From Marivivens sp. LCG002 (lineage in GTDB: Bacteria; Pseudomonadota; Alphaproteobacteria; Rhodobacterales; Rhodobacteraceae): DNA of 64,000 nt. The stretch covers positions 2,657,501 through 2,721,500 of the forward strand of contig NZ_CP127165.1 of the NCBI RefSeq assembly GCF_030264275.1. Reading direction: 5' to 3'. The first letter of the stretch is position 1; every line of letters starts with the position of its first letter. Shown in pieces: positions 8,599 to 16,915 of the stretch. The notes below the pieces were generated by a model. The model searched no databases. It had not been told where the DNA came from and worked only from the letters and a program-made list of their open reading frames with translations. The translations under genes were made by a program, and so were the position numbers.

Positions 8599-9810
8599 AT
8601 GTTCATGCCGCATAAATCTGCGCTTTTGCTCAGCACTGCAATTTTACTCGGCGCACAGCCTCTTTTGGCGGAAGAAGCCTGCGCAGGCCTTGGCGAAGGC
8701 GCGATCTGGCTTGGCGGCGGGGCGCAAAGCTCTGACCTGACCACCGCTCCATCATATCTCGAGCAAATGGCCCTCGTGCTTGGTTCAACCCAGTATATCG
8801 GTGCCTTCACGCTGGGCGAGGTAACGGATATCCGATTAGAAGCCGCCGGCCGTGGCAATGGTGATCCGGTTATTGATCTCTTTGATGCGTCAGGCGCATT
8901 GATCGCGACCGATGACGACTCGGGGGGGAATTCCGACGCCCGCATCGAAACCCAACTCGAAGCGGGAACCTATTGTGTCGCGCTTCGCAGTTTTGAAGAT
9001 TCGCCGATGACGGCTTTCGTGCGTGCGAGCCGCGCCGATCAAGAAGCCCTGACCGAAGGATATTTGGATAGTCACGACGGCTATAGCAATGATGATTCTT
9101 GCACCCTAAGTCCGGACACGCCCCAGATCATTCTAGGGGATATGGTCTCCAACTCGGTCGCGGAGGCAGCAAATTATCGCATCACGCTTGCCGAGCCCCT
9201 TGCACTCACCATCACTGCGACGAACGAAGACGCCGATCCGTTGATCACGCTTTATGCGGAGGACGGGACTTACATCGAAGAAAGCGATGATTTCGACGGA
9301 CTCAATCCTCGGCTCTCGCTCGTCGATCCGCTAGACGCTGGGGACTATTGTCTTTCGGTGCGCGCATTGAGTGACTCGAGCCTTCCGATCGATGTTCTGG
9401 TCACCGAATATGATCCCCAAGCTGCTGCGCTTCTGGCAATCAAGAATGGGGAGATGGCGCCTCCCCTTGACGGCAGCTATCCGGTAAATGACATCGGGGC
9501 TGTCGGCAGCAGGCAGATCACAGATGTGACACTCGGTCGTGATTTCAGCTGGATCAAATTCGACGTCGCACAGCCCGGACTTGCCGTCGTTGAAGCCATC
9601 GGCCTGAATTCAGGAAGCGATCCCGAGCTCGTTCTCTTTGATGATCTCGGACGCGAAATTGCCCGCAATGACGACAACGGCGACGCGCTCGACTCGTTCG
9701 TCGCGTTCCGCGTGAACTCGGGAAGCTATCTTGCTGCGATCGGAAATGTCGGTGACATGCCCGACGCACGCATCAGGGTTCTCATCGAAACCTATTTACC
9801 GGCGAAATGA
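8599..9810 (+). CDS. Exported protein with three PPC-like repeats, function unknown
   Basis: 403 aa with a signal peptide (cleavage after about residue 24, QPLLA|EE). Three related units of about 110 residues are visible. Each carries an acidic D-P-x-I/L-x-L-(F/Y) turn (DPVIDLFDASGALIATDDD; DPLITLYAEDGTYIEESDD; DPELVLFDDLGREIARNDD) and then a glycine-rich SGxY(C)xxxRS strand. This is the signature of bacterial pre-peptidase C-terminal (PPC) domains, which are usually appended to secreted proteases; here there is no enzyme domain. Four cysteines could form two disulphides. ATG 8599 has GAGG upstream. It converges on the pseudo-caspase gene across a hairpin. Confidence 0.75.
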   Translation: MFMPHKSALLLSTAILLGAQPLLAEEACAGLGEGAIWLGGGAQSSDLTTAPSYLEQMALVLGSTQYIGAFTLGEVTDIRLEAAGRGNGDPVIDLFDASGALIATDDDSGGNSDARIETQLEAGTYCVALRSFEDSPMTAFVRASRADQEALTEGYLDSHDGYSNDDSCTLSPDTPQIILGDMVSNSVAEAANYRITLAEPLALTITATNEDADPLITLYAEDGTYIEESDDFDGLNPRLSLVDPLDAGDYCLSVRALSDSSLPIDVLVTEYDPQAAALLAIKNGEMAPPLDGSYPVNDIGAVGSRQITDVTLGRDFSWIKFDVAQPGLAVVEAIGLNSGSDPELVLFDDLGREIARNDDNGDALDSFVAFRVNSGSYLAAIGNVGDMPDARIRVLIETYLPAK

Positions 9811-9816
9811 CCGAGA

Positions 9817-9838
9817 CGGTGGGCGTTAGCGCCCACCG
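9817..9838. terminator. Hairpin centred on the stop codon of the pseudo-caspase gene
   Basis: Perfect 9-bp stem (9817-9825 and 9830-9838) with loop TTAG; the loop contains most of the minus-strand TAA stop (9826-9828). It lies between two convergent genes. There is no T-run on either side, so it may act as a roadblock or RNA-end stabiliser rather than a classical terminator. Confidence 0.45.
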
Positions 9839-11466
9839 ATCCCCGTAAAGTCGGCCAAGAGCCGCACAAGGGTCATGTCATTGACATAACCCGATTCAGG
9901 CAAACCGCGCGCTTGCTGATAGCGTCGGATCGCACGACGCGAATCTTCGTCCAACGCGCCGTCCACGCGGCCGGGTTCAAGCCCGAGCTGCTCCAAACGT
10001 GCCTCGATCAATTGCAGCGTTATCAAGTTGAGGCCCAGCGATTGCTCGGACGCAAGGTATTGGGTCTGTGCCTGATCCGAGCGCGTCAGCTCGGCAATGC
10101 GCGCCTGCGCTTCTGCAACGAAAACACCTTCGGGATAAGCGCTAAGGTAATCTTGGTATCCCGAGACTGTATCCGAGGCGCGAACCCGCTCCCAAGTCGC
10201 GCGATCCTCCACTTCAGCAAGCGCACGCTTGCTTTGCTCGATCTCGGTAAGACGATCACGCGCAACTTCGGAGAAAATGCCATCAGGGAACCGTTCCAGA
10301 TAGGCGCGATATCCCGCCTCGTCCGCCTTGGCGCCCGTTTCCTCCCAATAGGTCCGATCCAGACGCGCTTGCTCTTGGCGTTTGCGCTCTGCCTCCGCCT
10401 CAAGCTCTGCGGCACGGCGCGAGGCTTGAGCATCCAGCCGATTGATCTGTTCCGTCGTCAGATAGGATGTCTGGGCGTAACCGTTAACCTGTTGCCAATT
10501 GGTGATTGCCCCGCGTGTCCCGGGGCCGAAAATACCATCAATGCCGCGTGTGTTATAATCAAGGATCGTAAGATCCCGCTGGATCTCGCGGCGCTGATTG
10601 CGCGTCAGAGACAACGCTTCTTCAGCCAGTCGCGCGCCGCGGTTGGGTTCGGACAGAATTGCCTGAATCGCGGCATCAGCCTCTTTGCGATGTGCACCTT
10701 GGGGATAGCGCCGGATGTAATTGCGATAGGCATCCACCGTATCAAGCGCGACGGCTCCGTCCCAAAGCGCCGATTCTCCTGCAGTGTCATAGGTATCGGA
10801 TGGCTCCGAAATTGTGGGCATGAGCACCCACGGTTTGGGGAGAAAACCTTGCACCTTGATAGAAGACGTCGCCGCGAGCGCTGCGGATAGATCACGTGCC
10901 GGTTTCGCAACCTCGGTCCGCATAAATGCCGAAATGTCCCTGACGGAGCCGATGGCGACGGTCACCCCTTGGGGGACGGCGAACGCGCCGACACCATTTC
11001 GCACCCATTCGTCAAATTCTGCTCCATCGAGTTGATCGGCGCCGAGCAGCAAAAAGGCCGAACCGGGCTTTTCGGCCAGAACAGCCAACAGACTTTCGAT
11101 CGAAAGCCCTTTGAAACCGACAGTCAGTATCCCGACGTTCTCGGCGTCAGAGGAAAGCATCCAAGTGCGTTCTCCGTCGGTCGCAAAGCGCCCCGTGAGC
11201 GCAACAACCAAACGATCCGAGTCAGGGACCAGGGCGACGAAGTCATCCAGCTTGTCGATGGCCTCTTGCGCATCACCATTGCGGATCGACACCACATCAA
11301 AGCCAAGATCTTCAAGCAGTGTAGCAGAGCCAAGGATCTCGGCTCCCCGAGACACGCGCCCAAGCCGGTCATAGCTGTCATTCCCGAACAAGAGCGCCGC
11401 GTCCTCGGCAAAGGCAGAGCCTGCCAGAACAGTCGCAAGAGCAGAACCAATCAAAAAACGGCGCAT
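9826..11466 (-). CDS. Exported caspase-fold pseudoenzyme with two peptidoglycan-binding domains
   Basis: 546 aa, signal peptide 1-20. Residues 22-205 follow the plan of bacterial C14 caspase-like domains (AALLFGNDSYDRL, then LLEDLGFDVVSI, VVALTGRF, FLLLGADQLDG), but the catalytic His of the usual GHG is replaced (TGRF, 91-94) and the Cys of the usual DAC is absent (GADQ, 142-145). Then follow repeat 1 (235-270), a PG_binding_1-like domain (287-345), an Arg/Glu coiled coil (348-370), repeats 2 and 3 (373-410, 424-462), and a second peptidoglycan-binding domain (477-540). The three repeats share W, then Y-x2-Y/L-x4-(Y/F)P-x-G. It is probably a periplasmic scaffold. ATG 11466 has GGAGAT upstream. 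Confidence 0.7.
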   Translation of the reverse strand: MRRFLIGSALATVLAGSAFAEDAALLFGNDSYDRLGRVSRGAEILGSATLLEDLGFDVVSIRNGDAQEAIDKLDDFVALVPDSDRLVVALTGRFATDGERTWMLSSDAENVGILTVGFKGLSIESLLAVLAEKPGSAFLLLGADQLDGAEFDEWVRNGVGAFAVPQGVTVAIGSVRDISAFMRTEVAKPARDLSAALAATSSIKVQGFLPKPWVLMPTISEPSDTYDTAGESALWDGAVALDTVDAYRNYIRRYPQGAHRKEADAAIQAILSEPNRGARLAEEALSLTRNQRREIQRDLTILDYNTRGIDGIFGPGTRGAITNWQQVNGYAQTSYLTTEQINRLDAQASRRAAELEAEAERKRQEQARLDRTYWEETGAKADEAGYRAYLERFPDGIFSEVARDRLTEIEQSKRALAEVEDRATWERVRASDTVSGYQDYLSAYPEGVFVAEAQARIAELTRSDQAQTQYLASEQSLGLNLITLQLIEARLEQLGLEPGRVDGALDEDSRRAIRRYQQARGLPESGYVNDMTLVRLLADFTGIGGR

Positions 11467-11643
11467 TCAAATCTCCTTCGGCGTCAATAATAACCTCAAC
11501 CGACGCCACAGATTAACGCACGGCGCGGGGTTTGGTTGCTTCCAGCCTACGGGTTTGGCGAAAGCTATCCAATAACAACTCGTCCTCGCATTGCGTTTAT
11601 CGTCGGGCGGGCCTAGGAATTCGCGGATACAAAGAGGTAAACG

Positions 11644-12288
11644 ATGGGCACGATCACACTCATTCGCCACGGCCAAGCGAACTCCAGCGCCGACAATGAA
11701 GAGGAGTATGATCGTCTCTCCGATCTCGGCCACAGACAATCGCGGTGGTTAGGAGAGTGGTTCGAGACCCAATCCGAGAGGTTCGACCTCGTGCTCTCGG
11801 GCAGTCTACGTCGCCATAAGGAAACGGCGATGGGACTTGGATTTGACACCCCCGTCATCGACCCGCGCCTGAACGAGATGGACTACTTCAATCTGGGTCG
11901 CGCGATGGAGATCAACCTTGGGGTTCCCATGCCCAAATCCGATGGCTTCGCCGAACATTTGCCCAAGGTGATGGAAGCGTGGCATCGTGCGGAAATTCAA
12001 GGCAATGAAACCTTTGCCACCTTTGAAAACCGCGTGGTGAACGTGCTTCAAGAAGCCATCCAGCCAGGACGTCATGTGCTTTGCATCACATCAGGCGGTG
12101 TTATCTCGATGATTTTGAGGCACCTTCTAGAGCTTGATCCGCGCAAAATGGCGCATATCGCTCTTCCGATTTTCAATACATCGATCCACCGGGTGCATGT
12201 GTCGCCCGTCGGCCCGCTTTTGGCGGGCTATAACGCTGTTCCGCATCTGGAAGCAGCTGACAGAGCCTTTGCTCTAACGCATTTCTAG
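11644..12288 (+). CDS. Histidine phosphatase family protein
   Basis: 214 aa. The catalytic RHG motif is at residues 8-10 (LIRHGQAN), with a second-half motif around SGGVISMIL near 150 (where most members have a GH pair, the His here is replaced by Gly). The branch-2-like length and sequence suit phosphoglycerate-mutase-like phosphatases acting on small phosphorylated metabolites; substrate unknown. GAGGTAAACG precedes the ATG. It is divergent from the pseudo-caspase gene (177-base gap, in which I see only promoter-sized sequence) and its stop overlaps the convergent DUF3775 gene by four bases. Confidence 0.85.
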   Translation: MGTITLIRHGQANSSADNEEEYDRLSDLGHRQSRWLGEWFETQSERFDLVLSGSLRRHKETAMGLGFDTPVIDPRLNEMDYFNLGRAMEINLGVPMPKSDGFAEHLPKVMEAWHRAEIQGNETFATFENRVVNVLQEAIQPGRHVLCITSGGVISMILRHLLELDPRKMAHIALPIFNTSIHRVHVSPVGPLLAGYNAVPHLEAADRAFALTHF

Positions 12289-12608
12289 CCCGCACGGTAA
12301 AGGTCATCCTCGACTACAGAGCTGTCGATGCCAAGCGCCTCAAGTCCAGCTTCAAGGTGATCGGCAAGATGCGGTGAACCTTTGAGATAATCTTCGGTCG
12401 GTGCACTCGCACTCTCGATCGCGGTTTGCACCGCATCGTCCCATTCCTCGGCCTCGAAGCTGCCGCGTCCAATCCAGAAAAGCGCGACAAGCTCGGCTTG
12501 TTCTTCCTCGCTCAGCCTTTGGACAAAGGCATCAAGCTCGGCCTCGCCCCGATCTCCCTCGCGCGCAAGGATAATGATTTCGGCGACTTTGTTCGGTGCA
12601 ATCTGCAT
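12285..12608 (-). CDS. DUF3775 domain protein
   Basis: 107 aa, cytoplasmic and acidic. Family hallmarks are LSEEEQAELVALFWIGRG (residues about 31-48), EWDDAV and TEDYLKGSPHLADHLEAGLEALG near the end. Function is unknown for the family. The start at 12608 is chosen because the GGGGGAA motif precedes it; an upstream in-frame ATG at 12674 would add 22 unrelated residues. It follows the SDR gene by 78 bases on the same strand and may be the last gene of that operon. Confidence 0.82.
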   Translation of the reverse strand: MQIAPNKVAEIIILAREGDRGEAELDAFVQRLSEEEQAELVALFWIGRGSFEAEEWDDAVQTAIESASAPTEDYLKGSPHLADHLEAGLEALGIDSSVVEDDLYRAG

Positions 12609-12686
12609 GATCGTTCCCCCATATCTTTTCGGGAAACAGTCTTGGGCGGTTTCAAGACGTCTGCCTTGATCCAAAGCAAAGCAGGA

Positions 12687-13415
12687 TCAGAACAGTCGGT
12701 AATAAAGCCAATCAGGGAGAAACTGGGACCCGCGAAAGAACCAGCTGAACACCCTTGGAAAACTCGTCTTAAAGCGGTTCGACTGCATATGTTCGAACAT
12801 CAAACGAGCAGCCTCTTCGGGTTCCATGATGAATGGCATCTTGAAATCGTTCTTATCCGTAAGACGCGTCTTGATAAAACCGGGGTTCACGACTTGAACC
12901 TTGATCGGTCCGCGGCCCAAATCTGCGCGCATCGACTCGGCCAGATACATGACTGCCGCTTTTGAGGCACCATACCCGATTGCCCCCGGAAGCCCTCTGA
13001 ATCCCGAGAGTGATCCTGTAAGCACCACATGGCCCGCGCCTCGTTCGATCATCTTGGGAAGCACGGCCCCGACGACCCGACTTGCTCCAAGATAATTGAT
13101 TTCGCCCATCTGCTCGGCCTGCGCGTTGTCCCACTCCTGCGCCTTCATTGGCCAATAAACACCTGCGAGATAAACCACGCCGTCGACAGGACCAATCGCA
13201 TCGGCAGCTGCTTCGACGGCCTCTCTATCGGAAACATCCACTGTAACGGCTTGTGCAGGATTCGGGAGCTCGCGAACCAACTCGTCGAGCCTCTCCTGAT
13301 TGCGTGCGGACACCACAACCTCGACACCTGCTGCACTCATTTCATGCGCGAGCGCACGCCCAAGGCCCTCACTTGCTCCGACAAGCCAATATCGTTTGCC
13401 TTTTAAAGAACCCAT
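12687..13415 (-). CDS. Short-chain dehydrogenase/reductase
   Basis: 242 aa. Classical SDR layout: nucleotide-binding GASEGLG at residues 13-19, catalytic Ser in VLTGSLSG near 135 and the YGASK pair (Y-x3-K) near 148-152. It lacks a typical NNAG and has YLAGVYWP instead. The hydrophobic C-terminus (RVFSWFFRGSQFLPDWLYYRLF) suggests membrane association, as seen in lipid-acting SDRs. It is the fourth gene from the rpoE-chrR intergenic region, nine bases after the MFS transporter, so it probably belongs to the RpoE-controlled operon. Confidence 0.88.
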   Translation of the reverse strand: MGSLKGKRYWLVGASEGLGRALAHEMSAAGVEVVVSARNQERLDELVRELPNPAQAVTVDVSDREAVEAAADAIGPVDGVVYLAGVYWPMKAQEWDNAQAEQMGEINYLGASRVVGAVLPKMIERGAGHVVLTGSLSGFRGLPGAIGYGASKAAVMYLAESMRADLGRGPIKVQVVNPGFIKTRLTDKNDFKMPFIMEPEEAARLMFEHMQSNRFKTSFPRVFSWFFRGSQFLPDWLYYRLF

Positions 13416-13424
13416 TTTGAAACC

Positions 13425-14654
13425 TCATTCGATCTGCTGCGGAAGCCGCCACAAAAGGAACAGCGACATGAATTTTAAAAGTGACGGCACGCCTGCGTAG
13501 AGCACGCCAAGAAGAACAAGGCTCGTTTCGCTTTGTTCCACTTGGCCCGCTTGAAACCCATTCAATTCAAGTAGGGGAAGAAGCGTCACAGCGGCAAAAG
13601 CCAGGGCGAATTTATTTACAAAGGACCAAAGTCCGAACCCCTGCCCGCCCTTCGGGGAAATCACTTCAAGCCGTTTGGCGAACATGGCCGGCATCAAGGT
13701 CAGATCGGCACCGGTCGCAGCTCCCGAGACAATACAAATGCCAACAAAAAGAGCGAGATCACCTGCTCCCAGCGTGAGCGCAAAGCTAAAGGACACAATC
13801 GCCGCGCACATTGCGATGGCCAGTGCGGTCTTTTCTTTGACGCGTCTGGCAAAAGCGCTCCAGAATGATGACGAGACTGCCGCGGATAGGAAAAAGAGCA
13901 CCAAAAGCGGTCCCTCCCATCCCGGTGCGGCAAGGCGCGACTCGACAAAAAAGAGAAACAGGGTCGAGGTGATCGCAAGCGGCGCTCCATTGACCAATGC
14001 GACGAGCAACAAGTGGCGTGAAACCGGGTCCGCAAGGATCTGTCCCCAAGGCATCGGTGCTTGGTTTTCGACGCTTCTCCATTCCGGATGCATCGCAATC
14101 GCAGCGATGACCGCAACGAAAGCAAACACCAGTGCAAACGCGGCGTAGGGCGCCCCGAGAAAAGCCCCGAGCAAGGTGGGAAGGATCGCGGCGATACACA
14201 CCCCGATCAAAGCGCCTCCCTCGCGCCATGCTGCGAGCCTCAAGTGCCCACCTCGCAGCTCGGACGCCTTGCCGACACCGCGCGCATAGAAAGCGATGGT
14301 TAGAAAACTGAAGGCCGTGAACAAAAGCGAGGCCGACAACACAAACCAAACCACGACTGAAAACTGCGGCTCTATCGCAAAGAGAAGCAGCATCCCCAAA
14401 GCCAGCGCGGTCATCGCAAAACCGATCGCGAGGCGATATCCGGCTCGAAGTCGTTCGGTCAGCCACCCCAAGAGCGGATCCTGAACTACGTCCAACAACC
14501 GCATCCCGAAGAGAACCAGCCCAAGTGTGGCGAGGCTTACGCCGTATGTGTCGGCATAGTACTTTGGCGCAAAAATATAAATTGGAAGCCCGGCAGCGGA
14601 CAACAAGCCGCCGAAAAGCCCATATGCCCAAAGACGTTCTTTTGGCGCGGTCAT
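13425..14654 (-). CDS. MFS transporter (GPH/melibiose-like)
   Basis: 409 aa inner-membrane carrier with about twelve hydrophobic segments. The motif MRLLDVVQDPLLGWLTERLRAGYR in the first loop is typical of the glycoside-pentoside-hexuronide branch. Transporters of this type recur in ChrR-linked clusters with DUF1365 and FAD oxidoreductases; their substrate is not known. The ATG at 14654 overlaps the DUF1365 stop by ATGA, which decides this start over an in-frame codon 26 residues upstream. Confidence 0.88.
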   Translation of the reverse strand: MTAPKERLWAYGLFGGLLSAAGLPIYIFAPKYYADTYGVSLATLGLVLFGMRLLDVVQDPLLGWLTERLRAGYRLAIGFAMTALALGMLLLFAIEPQFSVVVWFVLSASLLFTAFSFLTIAFYARGVGKASELRGGHLRLAAWREGGALIGVCIAAILPTLLGAFLGAPYAAFALVFAFVAVIAAIAMHPEWRSVENQAPMPWGQILADPVSRHLLLVALVNGAPLAITSTLFLFFVESRLAAPGWEGPLLVLFFLSAAVSSSFWSAFARRVKEKTALAIAMCAAIVSFSFALTLGAGDLALFVGICIVSGAATGADLTLMPAMFAKRLEVISPKGGQGFGLWSFVNKFALAFAAVTLLPLLELNGFQAGQVEQSETSLVLLGVLYAGVPSLLKFMSLFLLWRLPQQIE

Positions 14655-15406
14655 CGGCTCACATCTTGAGCGGGGGGCGTCGGTCGTTGCAGATAGTCCG
14701 CGCCCTTGATCTTGAGCTTGAGCGCTTGCCAATAGATCAAGGCCGTAACCCGCATCGAGCCCAAAGGCCGACGCAAGAGAGCAAGCAATGCGCCGCCAGT
14801 CGTCAAAGATTGCCGCTTGCCCGACAGTGTTGCGATCAATCCACCAGACTCGCGCTCGTATTGGATCAGGATATTGATATGATCGGCGCCGATATCGAAG
14901 TTGAACGTATAAGTCCCCTCGACCGGCTGAAAGGGCGATACGTGAAAGATCTTTTCGGCGCTCACGCGATCGCGTCGCTCGATGACTGATCCATCCGATT
15001 TGACGCAGAGATAAGAATGCCGATCTCCAAAGGTATTGTTGACCTCTGCAATAACCGCCCGAAGTTGGTTCTGCTCATCGTGGCAGAGCCAGAAACTTAC
15101 CGGATTGAAAAGATACCCAAGCGTCCGTGGCTGCGTCAAAAGAAGAACCGGTCCAGAGGCGATGACACCGTTGCTCGCGAGAACCTCTCGCACCCATTTC
15201 GCACCGGTGCCTTTACCGATTTCACCGCCGTGGTCTCTGTCGCTCACGGACATCAGATTGCGGCGATTGCGCGAAAAGAGAAGCGGCGCTTGCACAGGCT
15301 GTTCCGCATCCAGAAGGACGTAATCGACCCCATAACGAAACGCATTCCGTATAGTGCCGCGACGGCCATGAAAGGTTTCGCCTTGGATATGGTCGACCTT
15401 GTTCAT
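14651..15406 (-). CDS. DUF1365 domain protein
   Basis: 251 aa, no signal peptide or clear membrane helix. Characteristic segments are HGRRGTIRNAFRYGVDYVLLD near the start, LTQPRTLGYLFNPVSFWLCHD near 95 and VEGTYTFNF near 165. The family regularly lies between an FAD amine-oxidase-like protein and a cyclopropane-synthase-type methyltransferase and is linked to modification of membrane fatty acids; its biochemical step is not proven here. Both ends overlap neighbours by ATGA, so FAD protein, DUF1365 and MFS form one translationally coupled unit. Confidence 0.9.
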   Translation of the reverse strand: MNKVDHIQGETFHGRRGTIRNAFRYGVDYVLLDAEQPVQAPLLFSRNRRNLMSVSDRDHGGEIGKGTGAKWVREVLASNGVIASGPVLLLTQPRTLGYLFNPVSFWLCHDEQNQLRAVIAEVNNTFGDRHSYLCVKSDGSVIERRDRVSAEKIFHVSPFQPVEGTYTFNFDIGADHINILIQYERESGGLIATLSGKRQSLTTGGALLALLRRPLGSMRVTALIYWQALKLKIKGADYLQRPTPPAQDVSR

Positions 15407-16701
15407 TCTGCGGCCACACGAGCGGCGACCGCGCTACGAAGCCCGTTCACCACATCCACCGCGCTTGCAAGACCGTCCTCATGGAAGCCGTTGCGCATCC
15501 ATGCGCCGCAAAACCATGTGTTGTTCTTACCGTTAAATCGCTTGACCGCATCCTGTGCCTGCATCGCGGCAGCGTCATAGAGGGGGTGATCAAAAACGAC
15601 TTCGTCCCAGATCAATTCTTCGCGGATGGTGCGGGTCGTATTGAGTGTTACAAAATAATCGCGACCCTTGAGCCAAGTTTGAAGCGAGTTCATCCAATAG
15701 CTTAGGTCAATCGGGCCCTCTCCCTTGGAACGGTCTTCGGTGTAGACCCAGCTCGACCAAACTTTGCGTCGCTTGGGCATAAGGTTTTCGTCAGAGTGAA
15801 GCACGACACGATTGGGTTGGTATTTGAACGATCCGAGCGCACCGCGTTCATCCTCGTTTGCGTCGGTGAGAAGCCCAAGCGTCACATCAGTATGAGTTGC
15901 AAAGATTACCTCGTCAAAGGCCTCCCAGTCGCCACCCGAGGTTTTGACTTCGACACCGCCGAGCGTGCGCCGCACGCCCTGAACGCCTGCGCCGAGACGC
16001 AGCTCGACACCTTTGCGTTCCATCGAAGAGCCAAGGCGTTGAACATAGTTCTGCGACCCGCCATCGACCGTGAACCATTGATGCTGTCCCGAGGCCTGCA
16101 GAAGTGCATGGTTGTCGAAGAACTGCATCATGGAATAAGCAGGAAATTCGAGAATTTTCTCGACGGGTGTCGACCAGATCGCGCCTGAAAACGGGAGAAG
16201 GTAATAGTCGCGGAAATAACGGCCTGTCCCGAGTTTGTCCAACAAACCTCCGACGGTAAGACCCGGCTCTTTTGAGGCTTCGAGAGCGTTTTTATTGAAG
16301 TGCAGGATATCGCGCACCATCCGAAGATAGCTTGGAGAGACCAGATGCTTACGCTGCGCGAAAAGCGCATCAAGCGACGCGAGTGCATATTCCACGCGAC
16401 CACCATCGATCGAAACACCGAAGCTCATGTTGGACGGACGGACAGGAACGTCCAGCTCGTCGAACAAAGCCGTCAAATGCGGATAGTTCGCATAATTGAA
16501 AACGATGAACCCCGTATCGACGGGATCTTCACCATTCGGACCTGCCATTTTGGTACGTGCGTGCCCGCCCAATCTTTTCTCGGATTCAAAGAGAACAACG
16601 CGATGCTCGTTTGCAAGCATATGGGCGGCCCCCATACCGGAAATACCGGCTCCAATCACTGCAATTGACTTTGGACCGGTAAAGTTCAGTTCTAGGGGCA
16701 T
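15403..16701 (-). CDS. FAD-dependent oxidoreductase of the RpoE/ChrR regulon
   Basis: 432 aa. Dinucleotide-binding motif AVIGAGISGMGAA at residues 14-26, then FESEKRLGGHARTK, a typical amine-oxidase/desaturase-like FAD domain, and the C-terminal FAD contact WFCGAWMRNGFHEDGLASAV. In Rhodobacter sphaeroides the gene in this position, divergent from rpoE-chrR (RSP1087-1091 operon), is RpoE-dependent, and that pathway has been tied to fatty-acid modification under singlet oxygen (my recollection of the literature). It leads a coupled operon with DUF1365, MFS and SDR genes. Confidence 0.9.
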   Translation of the reverse strand: MPLELNFTGPKSIAVIGAGISGMGAAHMLANEHRVVLFESEKRLGGHARTKMAGPNGEDPVDTGFIVFNYANYPHLTALFDELDVPVRPSNMSFGVSIDGGRVEYALASLDALFAQRKHLVSPSYLRMVRDILHFNKNALEASKEPGLTVGGLLDKLGTGRYFRDYYLLPFSGAIWSTPVEKILEFPAYSMMQFFDNHALLQASGQHQWFTVDGGSQNYVQRLGSSMERKGVELRLGAGVQGVRRTLGGVEVKTSGGDWEAFDEVIFATHTDVTLGLLTDANEDERGALGSFKYQPNRVVLHSDENLMPKRRKVWSSWVYTEDRSKGEGPIDLSYWMNSLQTWLKGRDYFVTLNTTRTIREELIWDEVVFDHPLYDAAAMQAQDAVKRFNGKNNTWFCGAWMRNGFHEDGLASAVDVVNGLRSAVAARVAAE

Positions 16702-16776
16702 TGATGGTCTTTCTCTTCAAATGTTTGGAAGGTCTACGCGCCAAATTGATTTTTGGATTAGTTTTGACGGTTTTTT

Positions 16777-16806
16777 TGATCCAATGCCAAAACCCGCGCG
16801 TAAAGT
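16777..16806 (+). promoter_or_regulatory. RpoE (sigma-E) type autoregulatory promoter of rpoE-chrR
   Basis: TGATCC at 16777-16782, exactly 18 bases, then TAAAGT at 16801-16806. The R. sphaeroides sigma-E consensus is TGATCC-N18-TAAg(a/t). It overlaps an in-frame ATG (16784), so that codon cannot be the start for transcripts from this promoter; expected RNA start is about 16812-16814. Confidence 0.75.
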
Positions 16807-16915
16807 TCTCATGTTAACCGATGCCGCACTTGCAACAAAAACGGATGCAACGCAGTCGATTCCTCCCTATGTTGGGAGGGAAAAGCCTCGTGCACCCATT
16901 GCAAAGAAGACGTCA

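Noticed and set aside
16731-16760. Possible sigma-E promoter on the minus strand for the FAD oxidoreductase gene (TAATCC-N18-TAGACC)
   Set aside because: The -35 departs from TGATCC and the -10 is poor; the operon may well be RpoE-dependent but I cannot place the promoter by eye.
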